Of a DNA stretch of 50,917 nucleotides, positions 8,724 through 17,089 are shown in pieces. The notes beneath the pieces are model-generated. The model saw nothing but the letters and a program-made list of their open reading frames with translations. It was not told the DNA's origin and made no database searches. The DNA is from Oscillospiraceae bacterium. Its GTDB lineage: Bacteria; Bacillota; Clostridia; Oscillospirales; Oscillospiraceae. Numbering within the stretch: position 1 is the stretch's first letter; the number at the start of each line of letters is the position of its first letter. Location of the stretch: assembly GCA_017412765.1 (NCBI GenBank), contig JAFPWN010000014.1, positions 1 through 50,917 on the forward strand, in the 5' to 3' direction. Both the position numbers and the translations under genes were made by a program.

Positions 8724-8749
8724 AGGGCGCGGCGATAAACCGCGCCCTT
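8723..8749 (+). terminator. Terminator-like hairpin, right copy of the 27-bp direct repeat
   Basis: Identical to 8533-8559 and followed by TTTTC. It lies only 18 bases before the GH5 start codon, so it may attenuate transcription entering the GH5-GH30 pair. Confidence 0.65.
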
Positions 8750-8766
8750 TTCAAAAAGGAGAAAAA

Positions 8767-9885
8767 ATGGAAAAAATACACGGAACAAATCTCGGCAACT
8801 GGCTCGTCCTTGAAAAGTGGATGAAGCCCGACCTTTTTGCCTCCACTGAAGCCGAGGACGAGACGTGGCTCAGCCGCAAAATGCAGCCGGATGAGTTCGC
8901 CGCGCTGATACGGGAGCACCGCGATACCTATGTCACCGAGGAGGACTTCGCCTTTATCGCCTCGCAGGGGCTCAACATGGTGCGCCTGCCGGTGCCTTAT
9001 TTCACCTTCGGAGACCGACCTCCGTTCGTTGACGCGACGGAGTGGATAGATAAGGCGTTCGACTGGGCTGAGAAGTATGACCTGAAGATACTTCTCGACC
9101 TGCACACGGTGCCGTACAGTCAGAACGGCTACGATAACGGCGGCATAACCGGCGTGTGCCACTGGTATAAGCATCCGGACGAGGTGAAATTCGCGCTCTC
9201 AGTCCTCGAGCGCCTCGCAAGGCGATACGGAGAGAGGAAGGGGCTCTACGGAATCGAGGTTCTGAACGAGCCGATAAGCTGGATAGTTTACATAACCGCG
9301 CCGAGTACCGGAAAAGCGGTCGACAAGGAGGAGGCTAAGGGCTCCGGCTACGTGCCTCTGCCGTTCCTCAGGGAGTTCTACACGAACGCCTACCTCGCCC
9401 TGCGCGAGATACTTCCGGAGGAGAAGGTAATAGTTTTCCACGACGGCTTCCGCTGCACCTCGTGGAACGGCTTTTTCCGCGAGAGAGGCTTCAAAAACGT
9501 CGCGCTCGACACGCATCCGTATATTTTTGCTATGGAAAACTTCGTGCCTTTTGCCAAACCCTGGGCGTATAAGCTCTATCTTGCTGGCGTGATGAGCCAG
9601 ATTCGCACGGCGCAGAGGGAGACGCCGGTCATCGTCGGCGAGTGGTGCATCTGCAACAAGTACGCGAACAACGTGCAGTACGATAAAGAGGAGTGCCGCC
9701 GGCGCTACAACGAGATCGCGCGGATCCAGCTCGACGCGTGGAAGGAGACGGCGGGGTGGTTTTACTGGAACTATCAGCTCCTGCGCGACCGCGACGTGCC
9801 GACAGACCCTGCCTGGAAGGAGAGCTGGGATCTGTGCCGCAGTATTAAAAACGGCTGGATCACAAAGGAAATGATGGAGAACTGA
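8767..9885 (+). CDS. Glycoside hydrolase family 5 protein (exo-beta-1,3-glucanase-like)
   Basis: A retaining beta-glycosidase with a TIM-barrel fold. The opening GTNLGNWLVLEKWM resembles the start of GH5 exo-beta-1,3-glucanases. The acid/base Glu is in VLNEPISW (near residue 165) and the nucleophile Glu in VIVGEWC (near 295). The length of 372 aa is usual for a single-domain GH5. No signal peptide is seen, so it probably acts in the cytoplasm on imported oligosaccharides. The ATG at 8767 follows AAAGGAG. The GH30 gene begins 2 bases after its stop, so the two are co-transcribed. Glucan specificity is inferred from sequence style, not proven. Confidence 0.85.
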   Translation: MEKIHGTNLGNWLVLEKWMKPDLFASTEAEDETWLSRKMQPDEFAALIREHRDTYVTEEDFAFIASQGLNMVRLPVPYFTFGDRPPFVDATEWIDKAFDWAEKYDLKILLDLHTVPYSQNGYDNGGITGVCHWYKHPDEVKFALSVLERLARRYGERKGLYGIEVLNEPISWIVYITAPSTGKAVDKEEAKGSGYVPLPFLREFYTNAYLALREILPEEKVIVFHDGFRCTSWNGFFRERGFKNVALDTHPYIFAMENFVPFAKPWAYKLYLAGVMSQIRTAQRETPVIVGEWCICNKYANNVQYDKEECRRRYNEIARIQLDAWKETAGWFYWNYQLLRDRDVPTDPAWKESWDLCRSIKNGWITKEMMEN

Positions 9886-9887
9886 CT

Positions 9888-11183
9888 ATGGAAATGCACT
9901 TAAACACTGTTTACGGCTCGGGCGCGTGGGATGAGAAATTCAGCCAGAGCGTGCTTTTTCGCCCGGGCGAGAGTGAAAATCGCGTTGTTAACCTCTATCC
10001 CGAGGCGGAGTATCAGACCTTCGAGGGCTTCGGCGGGGCGATAACAGAGGCGGCGGGATACGTCTACGCTCAGATGAATGATGAGGCAAAAAAGACGCTC
10101 ATGCAGGCGTATTTCAGCCCTGAGGGAATGAATTATCAGTTTGTGCGGATACCGATCGACAGCTGCGACTTCTCACTCGGGCCGTACGAGGGATTTGCGC
10201 GGGTCGAAAAATATATTATCCCGATGCTCCGCGATGCTGAAAAGGCTCACGGCTCTCCGCTCGGCATAATGCTCGCGCCGTGGTCGCCTCCGGCAGAGTG
10301 GAAAACGAACGGCATCCGGCAGTACGGCGGCTCCCTGAAACGCGAAAACTACGCGGACTACGCCGCATATCTCTGCGATCATATTGATTGGTATCGCTCG
10401 CAGGGCTTTTCCGTTACGCGGCTCTCTCTTCAGAACGAAGCTCACGCCGTTCAGACGTGGGACTCCTGCGTATGGACAGCGGGGGAGCAGAAGGAGTTTC
10501 TACGGGACTATATGTATCCGGAGATGATAAAGCGCTCTCTCGCGGATATTGAGATATACCTTTGGGATCACAACAAGGAGCGCGTTTATGAGTGGCTGCG
10601 CGACGTCGTGGACGAAGATACCGACAAGATGGTCGCGGGCATCGCGTTCCACTGGTACTCCGGCGATCACTTCGAGGCGCTCGACCTCTGCCGCGAGAAG
10701 TATCCGGCAAAGAAGCTGATGATCTCGGAGAGCTGCATAGAGTACTACAAGTTCGACGTCTCCGACGCGTTCGGCGCGGCGGAAAAGTTCAGTCACGAGA
10801 TAATCGGCGACCTCAACCACGGCATGGTCGCGTTCGGTGATTGGAACATACTGCTCGACGAGAACGGCGGTCCGAACTACGTCGGAAACTACTGCCTCGC
10901 GCCGTTTATGTACGATACCCGCGCGCACAAACTAACCGAAACGCTGCTCGGAAAGTACGTTGAGGTCATCGCAAAGGCGATACCGGCGGGGGGAGTCAGG
11001 ATAGCCGCGACAAAATACAGCGACAGCGTTGACGTAACAGCGTGGAAGCGCCCTGACGGCAAAACGGCTCTCGTTATGCTCAACAGAAGCAAGAAAAACT
11101 CTCCGGTGTGCGTAAGACTGAACGGCGGCGAGGCCGACGCAGTTCTGTGGCCGGAATCCATTACCTCAGCAATAGTTGAATAA
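9888..11183 (+). CDS. Glycoside hydrolase family 30 protein (glucosylceramidase / beta-1,6-glucanase type)
   Basis: A retaining clan GH-A enzyme. FEGFGGAITEAAG near residue 44 is the family's N-terminal signature. The acid/base Glu is in SLQNEAHA (near 182) and the nucleophile Glu in MISESC (near 283). The C-terminal beta-domain is present (TAWKRPDGKTALVMLNRS), and 431 aa is a normal length. There is no signal peptide. It is translationally close to the GH5 gene. Together with the GH3 enzyme the set could take apart beta-1,3/1,6-linked glucans such as those of yeast walls, or other beta-glucosides. Substrate is inferred. Confidence 0.87.
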   Translation: MEMHLNTVYGSGAWDEKFSQSVLFRPGESENRVVNLYPEAEYQTFEGFGGAITEAAGYVYAQMNDEAKKTLMQAYFSPEGMNYQFVRIPIDSCDFSLGPYEGFARVEKYIIPMLRDAEKAHGSPLGIMLAPWSPPAEWKTNGIRQYGGSLKRENYADYAAYLCDHIDWYRSQGFSVTRLSLQNEAHAVQTWDSCVWTAGEQKEFLRDYMYPEMIKRSLADIEIYLWDHNKERVYEWLRDVVDEDTDKMVAGIAFHWYSGDHFEALDLCREKYPAKKLMISESCIEYYKFDVSDAFGAAEKFSHEIIGDLNHGMVAFGDWNILLDENGGPNYVGNYCLAPFMYDTRAHKLTETLLGKYVEVIAKAIPAGGVRIAATKYSDSVDVTAWKRPDGKTALVMLNRSKKNSPVCVRLNGGEADAVLWPESITSAIVE

Positions 11184-11187
11184 AGGA

Positions 11188-11225
11188 AACCTCCGCTATG
11201 CCCAAAAACATAGCGGAGGTTCTTT
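11188..11225 (+). terminator. Terminator after GH30
   Basis: 13-bp arms AACCTCCGCTATG (11188-11200) and CATAGCGGAGGTT (11209-11221), then TCTTT. It ends the glycosidase operon. Confidence 0.85.
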
Positions 11226-11340
11226 AATCTGCGCTCTGCCGAGCGTATTCAGAGGGGCTGAGCCCGGTCTTTGCCTTGAAAAAGCGGCAGAAATACGCAT
11301 TGTCGTAGTCGTTTACTGTCTCGCGCGCTCTCGAGCCGGG
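11224..11340 (-). pseudogene. AraC family regulator, C-terminal remnant
   Basis: The minus strand reads NDYDNAYFCRFFKAKTGLSP then SEYARQSAD and a stop. This is the second helix-turn-helix of an AraC-type regulator, normally the last 35 or so residues of a protein of about 280 aa. The frame is closed by a stop at 11341-11343 and nothing upstream matches, so only the tail survives. It abuts the GH30 terminator and may be the remains of the locus's former regulator. Confidence 0.75.
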
Positions 11341-11407
11341 TCACACTGACCTTATTCTCGGCGGAGTTCGAGGCGGCGCGGAGGCTGCTCTCGCAAAGTG
11401 AATACTC

Positions 11408-11454
11408 TTGACAAGTGACCGTTCGTTCTCTATAATAGGAGAACGAACGGTCAC
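11408..11454 (+). promoter_or_regulatory. Strong sigma-A promoter inside a perfect palindromic operator
   Basis: TTGACA (11408-11413), a 17-bp spacer and TATAAT (11431-11436) form a consensus promoter. A perfect inverted repeat with 16-bp arms, GTGACCGTTCGTTCTC (11415-11430) and GAGAACGAACGGTCAC (11439-11454), fills the spacer and the start region, with the -10 box in its 8-bp centre. A dimeric TetR-type repressor bound here would block RNA polymerase. No matching repressor gene is adjacent. It drives the nucleotidyltransferase-GNAT gene and the lipoprotein gene. Confidence 0.85.
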
Positions 11455-11530
11455 GCTTTTGCTGAGATGCTTATGGCGCAGGCAGAGGAGTTCGGTCAAT
11501 ACTAAATTATTCTTATGGAGTGAAGCTGCG

Positions 11531-12658
11531 ATGTTTGATATTGACGCGTATCTGAATGATCTCATATCGAGCTGTCTGGCGTCATTCGGTGACCGGCTGC
11601 TGTATGTTGGGCTTCAGGGCAGCTGGCTTCGCGGTGAAGCCGACGAAAACAGCGATATTGACGTTATGGTGATTCTGGATCGGTTTTCCGTAGAGGACAT
11701 GGATAGGTATCGTGAGATCCTGAAAAAGACGGGCTTCTATGAGAAATCCTGCGGATTTATCTGCGGACGCGAGGAAATGAATCACTGGAATCCTTTGGAA
11801 GTCTGCCAGCTGCGCCATACTACGAAAGATCTGCACGGCGTATTGACCGATCATCTTCCGCCTGCGGCGAGAGAGGACGAAATAAACTACGTCAAGCTGA
11901 GCCTGGGTAATCTGTATCACGAGATCTGCCATCGCTATATCCATGCTGACAGAGATAAAAACGCCGCGAAGTTCCGCAGCACCTGCAAAGGCGCGTTTTT
12001 CCTGATACAGAATCTCCATTATCTCGAGAGCGGACGTTTTGTCCTCACAAAAAGTGAGCTCAGAGAAGCTGTCCCGGCGAAAGACCGGAGGGTGCTGGAG
12101 CTGGAGAAGCTGCCGGACGGATTTGATTTTGAGCAGGCTTTCTCTGTCCTGTTTGAATGGTGCCAGTCGGCCTTTGACCGGATAGATAAGCTTTCTCCGG
12201 AGAAATATCAGATCCGACAGCTGCGGCAGGATGAAACGGATACAGCCCTCGCGCTTGCGTGGAGGGTCTTCACTGAATACGAGTCCCCGGACTATGCTCC
12301 TGAGGGTACGGAGGAATTCAAGAAGTGCCTGAATGACGATGACTATCTTGCCGGAATTCGCTACTACGGCGCCTTTGACCAAGACGCGCTGATCGGTGTA
12401 CTGGGTATCCGTGAGGACAGAGCGCACGTCTGCTTTTTCTTCGTGGATGGGGAATACCAGCGGCTCGGTATCGGGACAAAGCTGTTCAGAAGAATGAGAG
12501 AGGACTTTCCGGGACGTAAGATAACGCTCAATTCAGCCCCTTACGGTCTGCCGTTTTACAAGGCGCTCGGCTTCAGAGCAACGGACAGCGAACAGACCGT
12601 TAATGGCATTCGCTTTACGCCGATGGAATTGGCGGAGGACGGAGGACAAGACGGATGA
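11531..12658 (+). CDS. Nucleotidyltransferase-GNAT acetyltransferase fusion
   Basis: A two-domain enzyme. Residues 1 to about 230 form a DNA polymerase beta-type nucleotidyltransferase with GSWLRGEADENSDIDVMV near 31-48, the GS and DxD signature of aminoglycoside and small-molecule nucleotidyltransferases. Residues about 232-370 form a GNAT domain with the acetyl-CoA loop YQRLGIGTKL and the end motif PFYKALGF. The ATG at 11531 is chosen because the Pol-beta fold starts there and GGAGTG precedes it; an open frame upstream runs through the promoter and is not coding. Substrate is unknown. The fold pair recalls antibiotic-modifying enzymes, but no resistance function can be claimed. The next gene overlaps by 4 bases. 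Confidence 0.8.
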   Translation: MFDIDAYLNDLISSCLASFGDRLLYVGLQGSWLRGEADENSDIDVMVILDRFSVEDMDRYREILKKTGFYEKSCGFICGREEMNHWNPLEVCQLRHTTKDLHGVLTDHLPPAAREDEINYVKLSLGNLYHEICHRYIHADRDKNAAKFRSTCKGAFFLIQNLHYLESGRFVLTKSELREAVPAKDRRVLELEKLPDGFDFEQAFSVLFEWCQSAFDRIDKLSPEKYQIRQLRQDETDTALALAWRVFTEYESPDYAPEGTEEFKKCLNDDDYLAGIRYYGAFDQDALIGVLGIREDRAHVCFFFVDGEYQRLGIGTKLFRRMREDFPGRKITLNSAPYGLPFYKALGFRATDSEQTVNGIRFTPMELAEDGGQDG

Positions 12659-13095
12659 AAAGTATGATCGCATTATTTCTGATGACTGCCGCTATACTTA
12701 TCGCGCTGACCGGCTGCGGCGCGCCCGCAGAGAAGTCCGCAGCGACCTCGGAAAACGGGGAAGCAAGCGCTCTTACGGTTCGCATCGTCGATCAGAGCGC
12801 GCTGAAGCTTTACAGTATCGCGGCAAGCTATTCTTTCGACGGCGAAACGCTTGGCAGCAAGGTCTGCGAGCGGATCGAAGGTGCGGGATATGAATTCACC
12901 CTTCTTCCGGAGGAACTGCCCGCAGAGCATATTGGCTCCTTAAGGATAGACCTGTTTGCCGCCGAAAGAGCCGGAGAGGACTTTTTTCCCTGCGGAAGCG
13001 CGACGATAGAGCTCCCGCAGACGGGAGCTGTCTATACGCTGACGTTGAGCGGCGATTCTCTGTATGGCCTTGTCCTGCGCTTTTCAGAGGGCTGA
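12655..13095 (+). CDS. Small putative lipoprotein
   Basis: Begins with a lipoprotein signal peptide: basic start, hydrophobic core and lipobox LTGC, with the lipid-attached Cys at residue 20. The mature part (about 126 aa) is acidic and beta-rich in appearance. No family is recognised. It overlaps the upstream fusion gene by ATGA, so the two are translationally coupled under the palindromic promoter. A convergent terminator follows. Confidence 0.75.
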   Translation: MKSMIALFLMTAAILIALTGCGAPAEKSAATSENGEASALTVRIVDQSALKLYSIAASYSFDGETLGSKVCERIEGAGYEFTLLPEELPAEHIGSLRIDLFAAERAGEDFFPCGSATIELPQTGAVYTLTLSGDSLYGLVLRFSEG

Positions 13096-13111
13096 ATAGT
13101 TAAAAAATGAA

Positions 13112-13156
13112 AAAGGAAGATGATCTGCTCATAAAAAGCAGATCATCTTCTTTTTT
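13112..13156. terminator. Bidirectional terminator
   Basis: 13-bp perfect arms GAAGATGATCTGC (13116-13128) and GCAGATCATCTTC (13138-13150), flanked by A-run and T-run. It serves the lipoprotein gene and the convergent potassium-uptake operon. Confidence 0.9.
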
Positions 13157-13577
13157 ACTGCTCGAATTTTATCCAGCCCGGAAGCAGATCGGGCTTGAAG
13201 CGCTTCAGTGTAAACAGAGCGCCGACGATTATAAGAAGAATGCCGATGCCGACGGGAATGTAAATAGTGTTCACGCTCTCGACGGCCATCGTTATTTCGG
13301 GATTGTTCTTGTCGTAATAAAGTCCGTATTTCGTGCCGATCTCCATATAGTCGGAGTCATCCATCGTCGTTTCGTAGGTCTTGCCGTCAACGACGTATCT
13401 GAGGCGGTAGCCGTAGGCCGGAATGTCCTCACCGAAATTATCCCAGCGGTCGATGACTGTTGCGCCGACCTCGCCGTAGACGTTTGAATTGTTGACCATA
13501 ACGACACTCATGACGATCAGAGCTATTCCGACGATGAGCAGAATAAAACCCGCGTTTTTCTGAAAAAAAGACTGCAT
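13155..13577 (-). CDS. DUF3592-like membrane protein
   Basis: A 140-aa protein with membrane helices near residues 10-30 and 105-125, and an extracytoplasmic stretch between them (GATVIDRWDNFGEDIPAYGYRLRYVVDGKTYETT, read as two pieces; then GTKYGLYYDKNNPE) that fits the DUF3592 pattern. Function is unknown. AAAGGAG precedes the start. It is the last gene of the Trk/Ktr operon, 14 bases downstream of ktrA, so a role alongside the potassium channel proteins is possible but unproven. Confidence 0.65.
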   Translation of the reverse strand: MQSFFQKNAGFILLIVGIALIVMSVVMVNNSNVYGEVGATVIDRWDNFGEDIPAYGYRLRYVVDGKTYETTMDDSDYMEIGTKYGLYYDKNNPEITMAVESVNTIYIPVGIGILLIIVGALFTLKRFKPDLLPGWIKFEQ

Positions 13578-13591
13578 TTATGATAACTCCT

Positions 13592-14233
13592 TTACAGCTT
13601 TGCGATATCAGCTTTATCACCGACTACAACAAGGCGCGAATCCTTCGTGAGCGGCAGCATCGGGTCAATGTGGCTCGACATCTCGTTGTCGGATTTTACG
13701 GCAATGACGTTAATATTGTACTTTTCGCGCAGGTGCAGCTCCTTGAGATTCTTGCCGACCCAATGGGTTTTCGGGTAGAGATCGACGATGGCGAGGTTAT
13801 CGCCGAAATCAAAGTAGTCGAGGAAGTTTTCGCTGAGAAAGCGCCTTGCGGCGCGGTAAGCGGCGTCCTCCTCGATGTTTATTACCTTATCCGCGCCGAC
13901 CTTGTATAAGATAGCCTCCATCTGCTTCGTTGTCGCCTTAGCGATAACGAGCGGCACGCCCATCTCCTTTGCGACCATCGTGCACATAACGCTCGGACCG
14001 AGGGACTGCCCCATGCAGATTATGACGACATCCATGTTCTTGATGCCGAGCGCCTTTATCGCGTCCGGATCGGAGAGATCGGCGGTGACGGCGTAGGTGC
14101 ATTTATCGGCAAACTGGCTGACAAGCTCCTCGTCGAAGTCCGCAATCAGCACGTCCGCGCCGGCATTATACAGGTTTTCGGTCAGATACTTTCCGTAAGA
14201 GCCGAGGCCGAGAATGGCGTAATTTTTTTTCAT
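13592..14233 (-). CDS. ktrA: Potassium uptake regulatory subunit KtrA (single RCK)
   Basis: A cytoplasmic gating ring subunit. The Rossmann RCK_N domain starts YAILGLGSYGKYLTENL, with acidic residues ADFDEE binding the adenosine ribose. A shorter RCK_C domain (about residues 135-213) follows. The length of 213 aa is that of KtrA proteins, half of TrkA. Family knowledge: ATP/ADP and c-di-AMP binding control channel opening. The gene lies 9 bases after ktrB in the same operon. Confidence 0.85.
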   Translation of the reverse strand: MKKNYAILGLGSYGKYLTENLYNAGADVLIADFDEELVSQFADKCTYAVTADLSDPDAIKALGIKNMDVVIICMGQSLGPSVMCTMVAKEMGVPLVIAKATTKQMEAILYKVGADKVINIEEDAAYRAARRFLSENFLDYFDFGDNLAIVDLYPKTHWVGKNLKELHLREKYNINVIAVKSDNEMSSHIDPMLPLTKDSRLVVVGDKADIAKL

Positions 14234-14242
14234 ATTATCACC

Positions 14243-15619
14243 TTAACCTACGATAAATTTTCCGTCTGCATCGCGGACGACGTTTTTAGCCTCGCTTCGG
14301 GTTCGGAAGAAGAGGGCGAGGGAGATCGGGCCGATGCGCCCGAGATACATTGAAACGATTATGAGAAGCCGCCCGAACACGTTGAGCGACGGGGTGAGGT
14401 CGCGCGTAAGGCCGACGGTGCATACGGCGCTTATTACCTCAAAGGCGCTGTCGTTCAAAGTAGTGCCGTTTGTGAGCATGAGAAGGGAGGTAAACACAAG
14501 GGCGACCATAAGGCTCACGAGGGCGATAGCGGTGGCCTCGCGTATAAGACGCGCGGGCACCTTGCGGTTGAAGATAACGGTGTCGTGGCGATTGCGGATG
14601 TAGCTCACGGTGTTCTTGAGAACGATATAGAGCGTGACGGTCTTGACGCCGCCGGCAGTTCCGACAGGCGAGCCGCCGATGAACATAAGAACGCAGCCCA
14701 ACAGCACGCTCGGCTCTGTCAGCGCCTTCTGACTTATTGCGGCGAAGCCCGCCGTGCGGTAGGTCACGGACTGGAAAATCGCGTTCAGCAGCTTGTCCCC
14801 AAAGCTCATTCCGCCGAGAGTCGAGGGGTTTGTGAACTCGAAAACAAGCTCAAGAGCCGCGCCGCCAAAGATCAGAATAAGGCTCAGCGCGAGGACGAGC
14901 TTCGAGTGCTCGTTCAGGCGATGTATGGCAAAGCCTAAGCCGCGCTTATTACCGAAAGCGAGCTTCAGCTTTTCCGCAATATCGAACCAGACGGCGTAGC
15001 CGAGACCGCCGGTGACGATGAGGAGAATAGTGGTGATAAGCACGAGCGGATCGGAGGAGAAGCTCATAAGGCTGTCAGAGCCGAGAATGTCGATGCCTGC
15101 GTTGCAGAAAGCGGAGATCGAGGTGAAAACCGCGTACCACACGCCCCTGATGGCTCCGTAGCGCGGGATAAAGGCGATGGAATAGAGAACCGCGCCGACA
15201 AATTCGATAGAGAACACGCCGCGCATAACCTTTCTGAGAAAGTCATTGATCCCCGAGAGGCGCGAGAGGTTGAAGGACTGCATGAGCAGAACGCGGTCAT
15301 TAAGGCTCATCCTTCGGCGCAGGGCGAAGATCGCCGCGCTCGATACCGAGATTATCCCGATGCCGCCGAGCTGAATGAGCACAAGGATCACGATCTTGCC
15401 GAAAAGCGACCAGTGCGCCGCTGTCTCGACTACTACAAGTCCCGTAACGCATACGCTCGTGGTCGCGGTAAACAGCGCCGTGAGGGGGCCGGTGCGCTCG
15501 CCGGGAGCGGTCGAAAAGGGCAGCCACAGAAGGAGAGCCCCGACCGCGATCATCGCGAGAAAGCTCAGCGGCAGGATCTGAGCCGCGGTGAGCCGTGTTT
15601 TTGCATTGGTCGTCGTCAC
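14243..15619 (-). CDS. ktrB: Potassium channel subunit KtrB (TrkH family)
   Basis: A 458-aa membrane protein of the TrkH/KtrB/HKT superfamily with four M1-P-M2 repeats. Selectivity-filter-like segments include TTSVCVTGL, AFCNAGIDIL, YRTAGFAA and VCTVGLT, each carrying the conserved glycine, and GGSPVGTAGGVKT is typical of the family. The start codon is GTG at 15619, overlapping the trkH stop (GTGA). Its partner is the single-RCK protein just downstream, so this is the Ktr half of the operon. Confidence 0.87.
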   Translation of the reverse strand: MTTTNAKTRLTAAQILPLSFLAMIAVGALLLWLPFSTAPGERTGPLTALFTATTSVCVTGLVVVETAAHWSLFGKIVILVLIQLGGIGIISVSSAAIFALRRRMSLNDRVLLMQSFNLSRLSGINDFLRKVMRGVFSIEFVGAVLYSIAFIPRYGAIRGVWYAVFTSISAFCNAGIDILGSDSLMSFSSDPLVLITTILLIVTGGLGYAVWFDIAEKLKLAFGNKRGLGFAIHRLNEHSKLVLALSLILIFGGAALELVFEFTNPSTLGGMSFGDKLLNAIFQSVTYRTAGFAAISQKALTEPSVLLGCVLMFIGGSPVGTAGGVKTVTLYIVLKNTVSYIRNRHDTVIFNRKVPARLIREATAIALVSLMVALVFTSLLMLTNGTTLNDSAFEVISAVCTVGLTRDLTPSLNVFGRLLIIVSMYLGRIGPISLALFFRTRSEAKNVVRDADGKFIVG

Positions 15620-17079
15620 TCACCCCTTTGGCGTTTTGAAAGCGTGTTTTTCCATACTGCCGGGTAGAACAGAAGTATCATCGGATAAAGCTCGAGCCTT
15701 CCGGCGAGCATATCGAACATGAGAACGAACTTTGAAAAATCGGAGAAAAGCGAGAAATTCTGCGTCGGGCCGACAAGATTGAGTCCGGGACCGATGTTGT
15801 TGAGCGTCGCCGCGACCGCGGTGAAGTTCGTCGTGAGGTCGCGGTTATCGAGCGAAACGAGGCAGACCGAGGCGACGAAAACGAGCAGGAACAGTATAAA
15901 ATAGCCCGAGATCGAGCGCATCGTGTCCGAATCAAGAGTTTTGCCCTCAAGACGCGTCTGACGGACAGACTTCGGGTGAACGTAGAAATACAGCTCGTTG
16001 CCGACCGCCTTAACAACGGCGATGAAGCGAGAGACCTTGATGCCGCCGCCGGTGGAGCCGGCGCAGGCTCCGATAAACATGATTATAACGAGAAGCGTGC
16101 GGGAGAAATTCGGCCAGAGGTCGAAGTCAACGGTCGCAAAGCCGGTAGTGGTGATTATGGAGGCGACCTGAAACGCCGCGTCGCGTATAGATTTTACGGC
16201 GCCGCCGCCGAGTCGGAGAATATTGCCGGTTATCATCGTTACAGCGAAGAGAATTATGATGAAGTACCAGCGCACCTCCTCCATTTTAAGCGCCTGACGC
16301 CACTTTTTGAAGAGGAGGAAGTAGTAGAAGTTGAAATTCACTCCGAAGAGTATCATAAAAATCGTGATTATCCATTGGAGCGAGGGGGAGTAGGAAGCCA
16401 TGCTGTCCGCCTTTATGCCGAAGCCGCCGGTGCCGGCGGTGCCGAAGGCGGTGCAGAGCGCGTCGAATACCGGCATGCGGAATATGACGAGGATAACGAA
16501 CATAATAGCGGTGAGCGCAATATAGATCCGGTAGAGTATGGAGGCGGTGCGCCGCACCTTGGGAACAAGCTTGCCGACCGAGGGGCCGGGCGACTCCGCG
16601 CGCATGAGGTTCATATTGCTGCCGCCGGACATCGAGATTATGGCGAGCAGAAAGACGAGAATGCCCATGCCGCCTATCCAGTGAGTGAAGGAGCGCCAGA
16701 GGAGCATGCAGCGGTCGAGCGCCTCAACGTCCGTGAGTATGCTCGCGCCGGTCGTCGTGAATCCGGAGACAGTTTCAAAGAGAGCGTCGACGTAGCTCGG
16801 TATCTGACCCGAGAGAGTGAAGGGCAGGGCGCCGATGAGGGACATACAAAGCCAGCTCATAGCAGTTGCGATGCAGCCCTCCTTGAGATAGAAAACCGTG
16901 TCCTTCGGCTTTAAGAGCCGCAGAAGCGCGCCGCAGACGAGGCTGACCGCCATAGCCACAAGAAACCACACCACACTTTTTTCGTGGTAGATCAGCCCTG
17001 CCGCGACCGGGATCACCATCAGCGCAGCCTCAATGAGAAGCACTACGCCGAGAATGTAGAAAATCATCCTTCTGTTCAT
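15616..17079 (-). CDS. trkH: Potassium uptake protein TrkH
   Basis: A 487-aa membrane channel subunit. Filter motifs include GFTTTGASIL, GTAGTGGFGIKADS, TTTGFATVDF and NNIGPGLNLVGP. The segment THWIGGMGILVF is characteristic of TrkH. The length matches TrkH rather than KtrB. It lies 10 bases downstream of trkA, the two-RCK partner, so these two genes form a classical Trk pair. It overlaps ktrB by 4 bases. Confidence 0.9.
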   Translation of the reverse strand: MNRRMIFYILGVVLLIEAALMVIPVAAGLIYHEKSVVWFLVAMAVSLVCGALLRLLKPKDTVFYLKEGCIATAMSWLCMSLIGALPFTLSGQIPSYVDALFETVSGFTTTGASILTDVEALDRCMLLWRSFTHWIGGMGILVFLLAIISMSGGSNMNLMRAESPGPSVGKLVPKVRRTASILYRIYIALTAIMFVILVIFRMPVFDALCTAFGTAGTGGFGIKADSMASYSPSLQWIITIFMILFGVNFNFYYFLLFKKWRQALKMEEVRWYFIIILFAVTMITGNILRLGGGAVKSIRDAAFQVASIITTTGFATVDFDLWPNFSRTLLVIIMFIGACAGSTGGGIKVSRFIAVVKAVGNELYFYVHPKSVRQTRLEGKTLDSDTMRSISGYFILFLLVFVASVCLVSLDNRDLTTNFTAVAATLNNIGPGLNLVGPTQNFSLFSDFSKFVLMFDMLAGRLELYPMILLFYPAVWKNTLSKRQRGE

Positions 17080-17089
17080 CGCGGCACCC

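Noticed and set aside
11350-11403. Short plus-strand frame reading LTLFSAEFEAARRLLSQSEYS
   Set aside because: It looks somewhat coding-like but has no start, no partner and no family; it may be a remnant. It is too weak to list.
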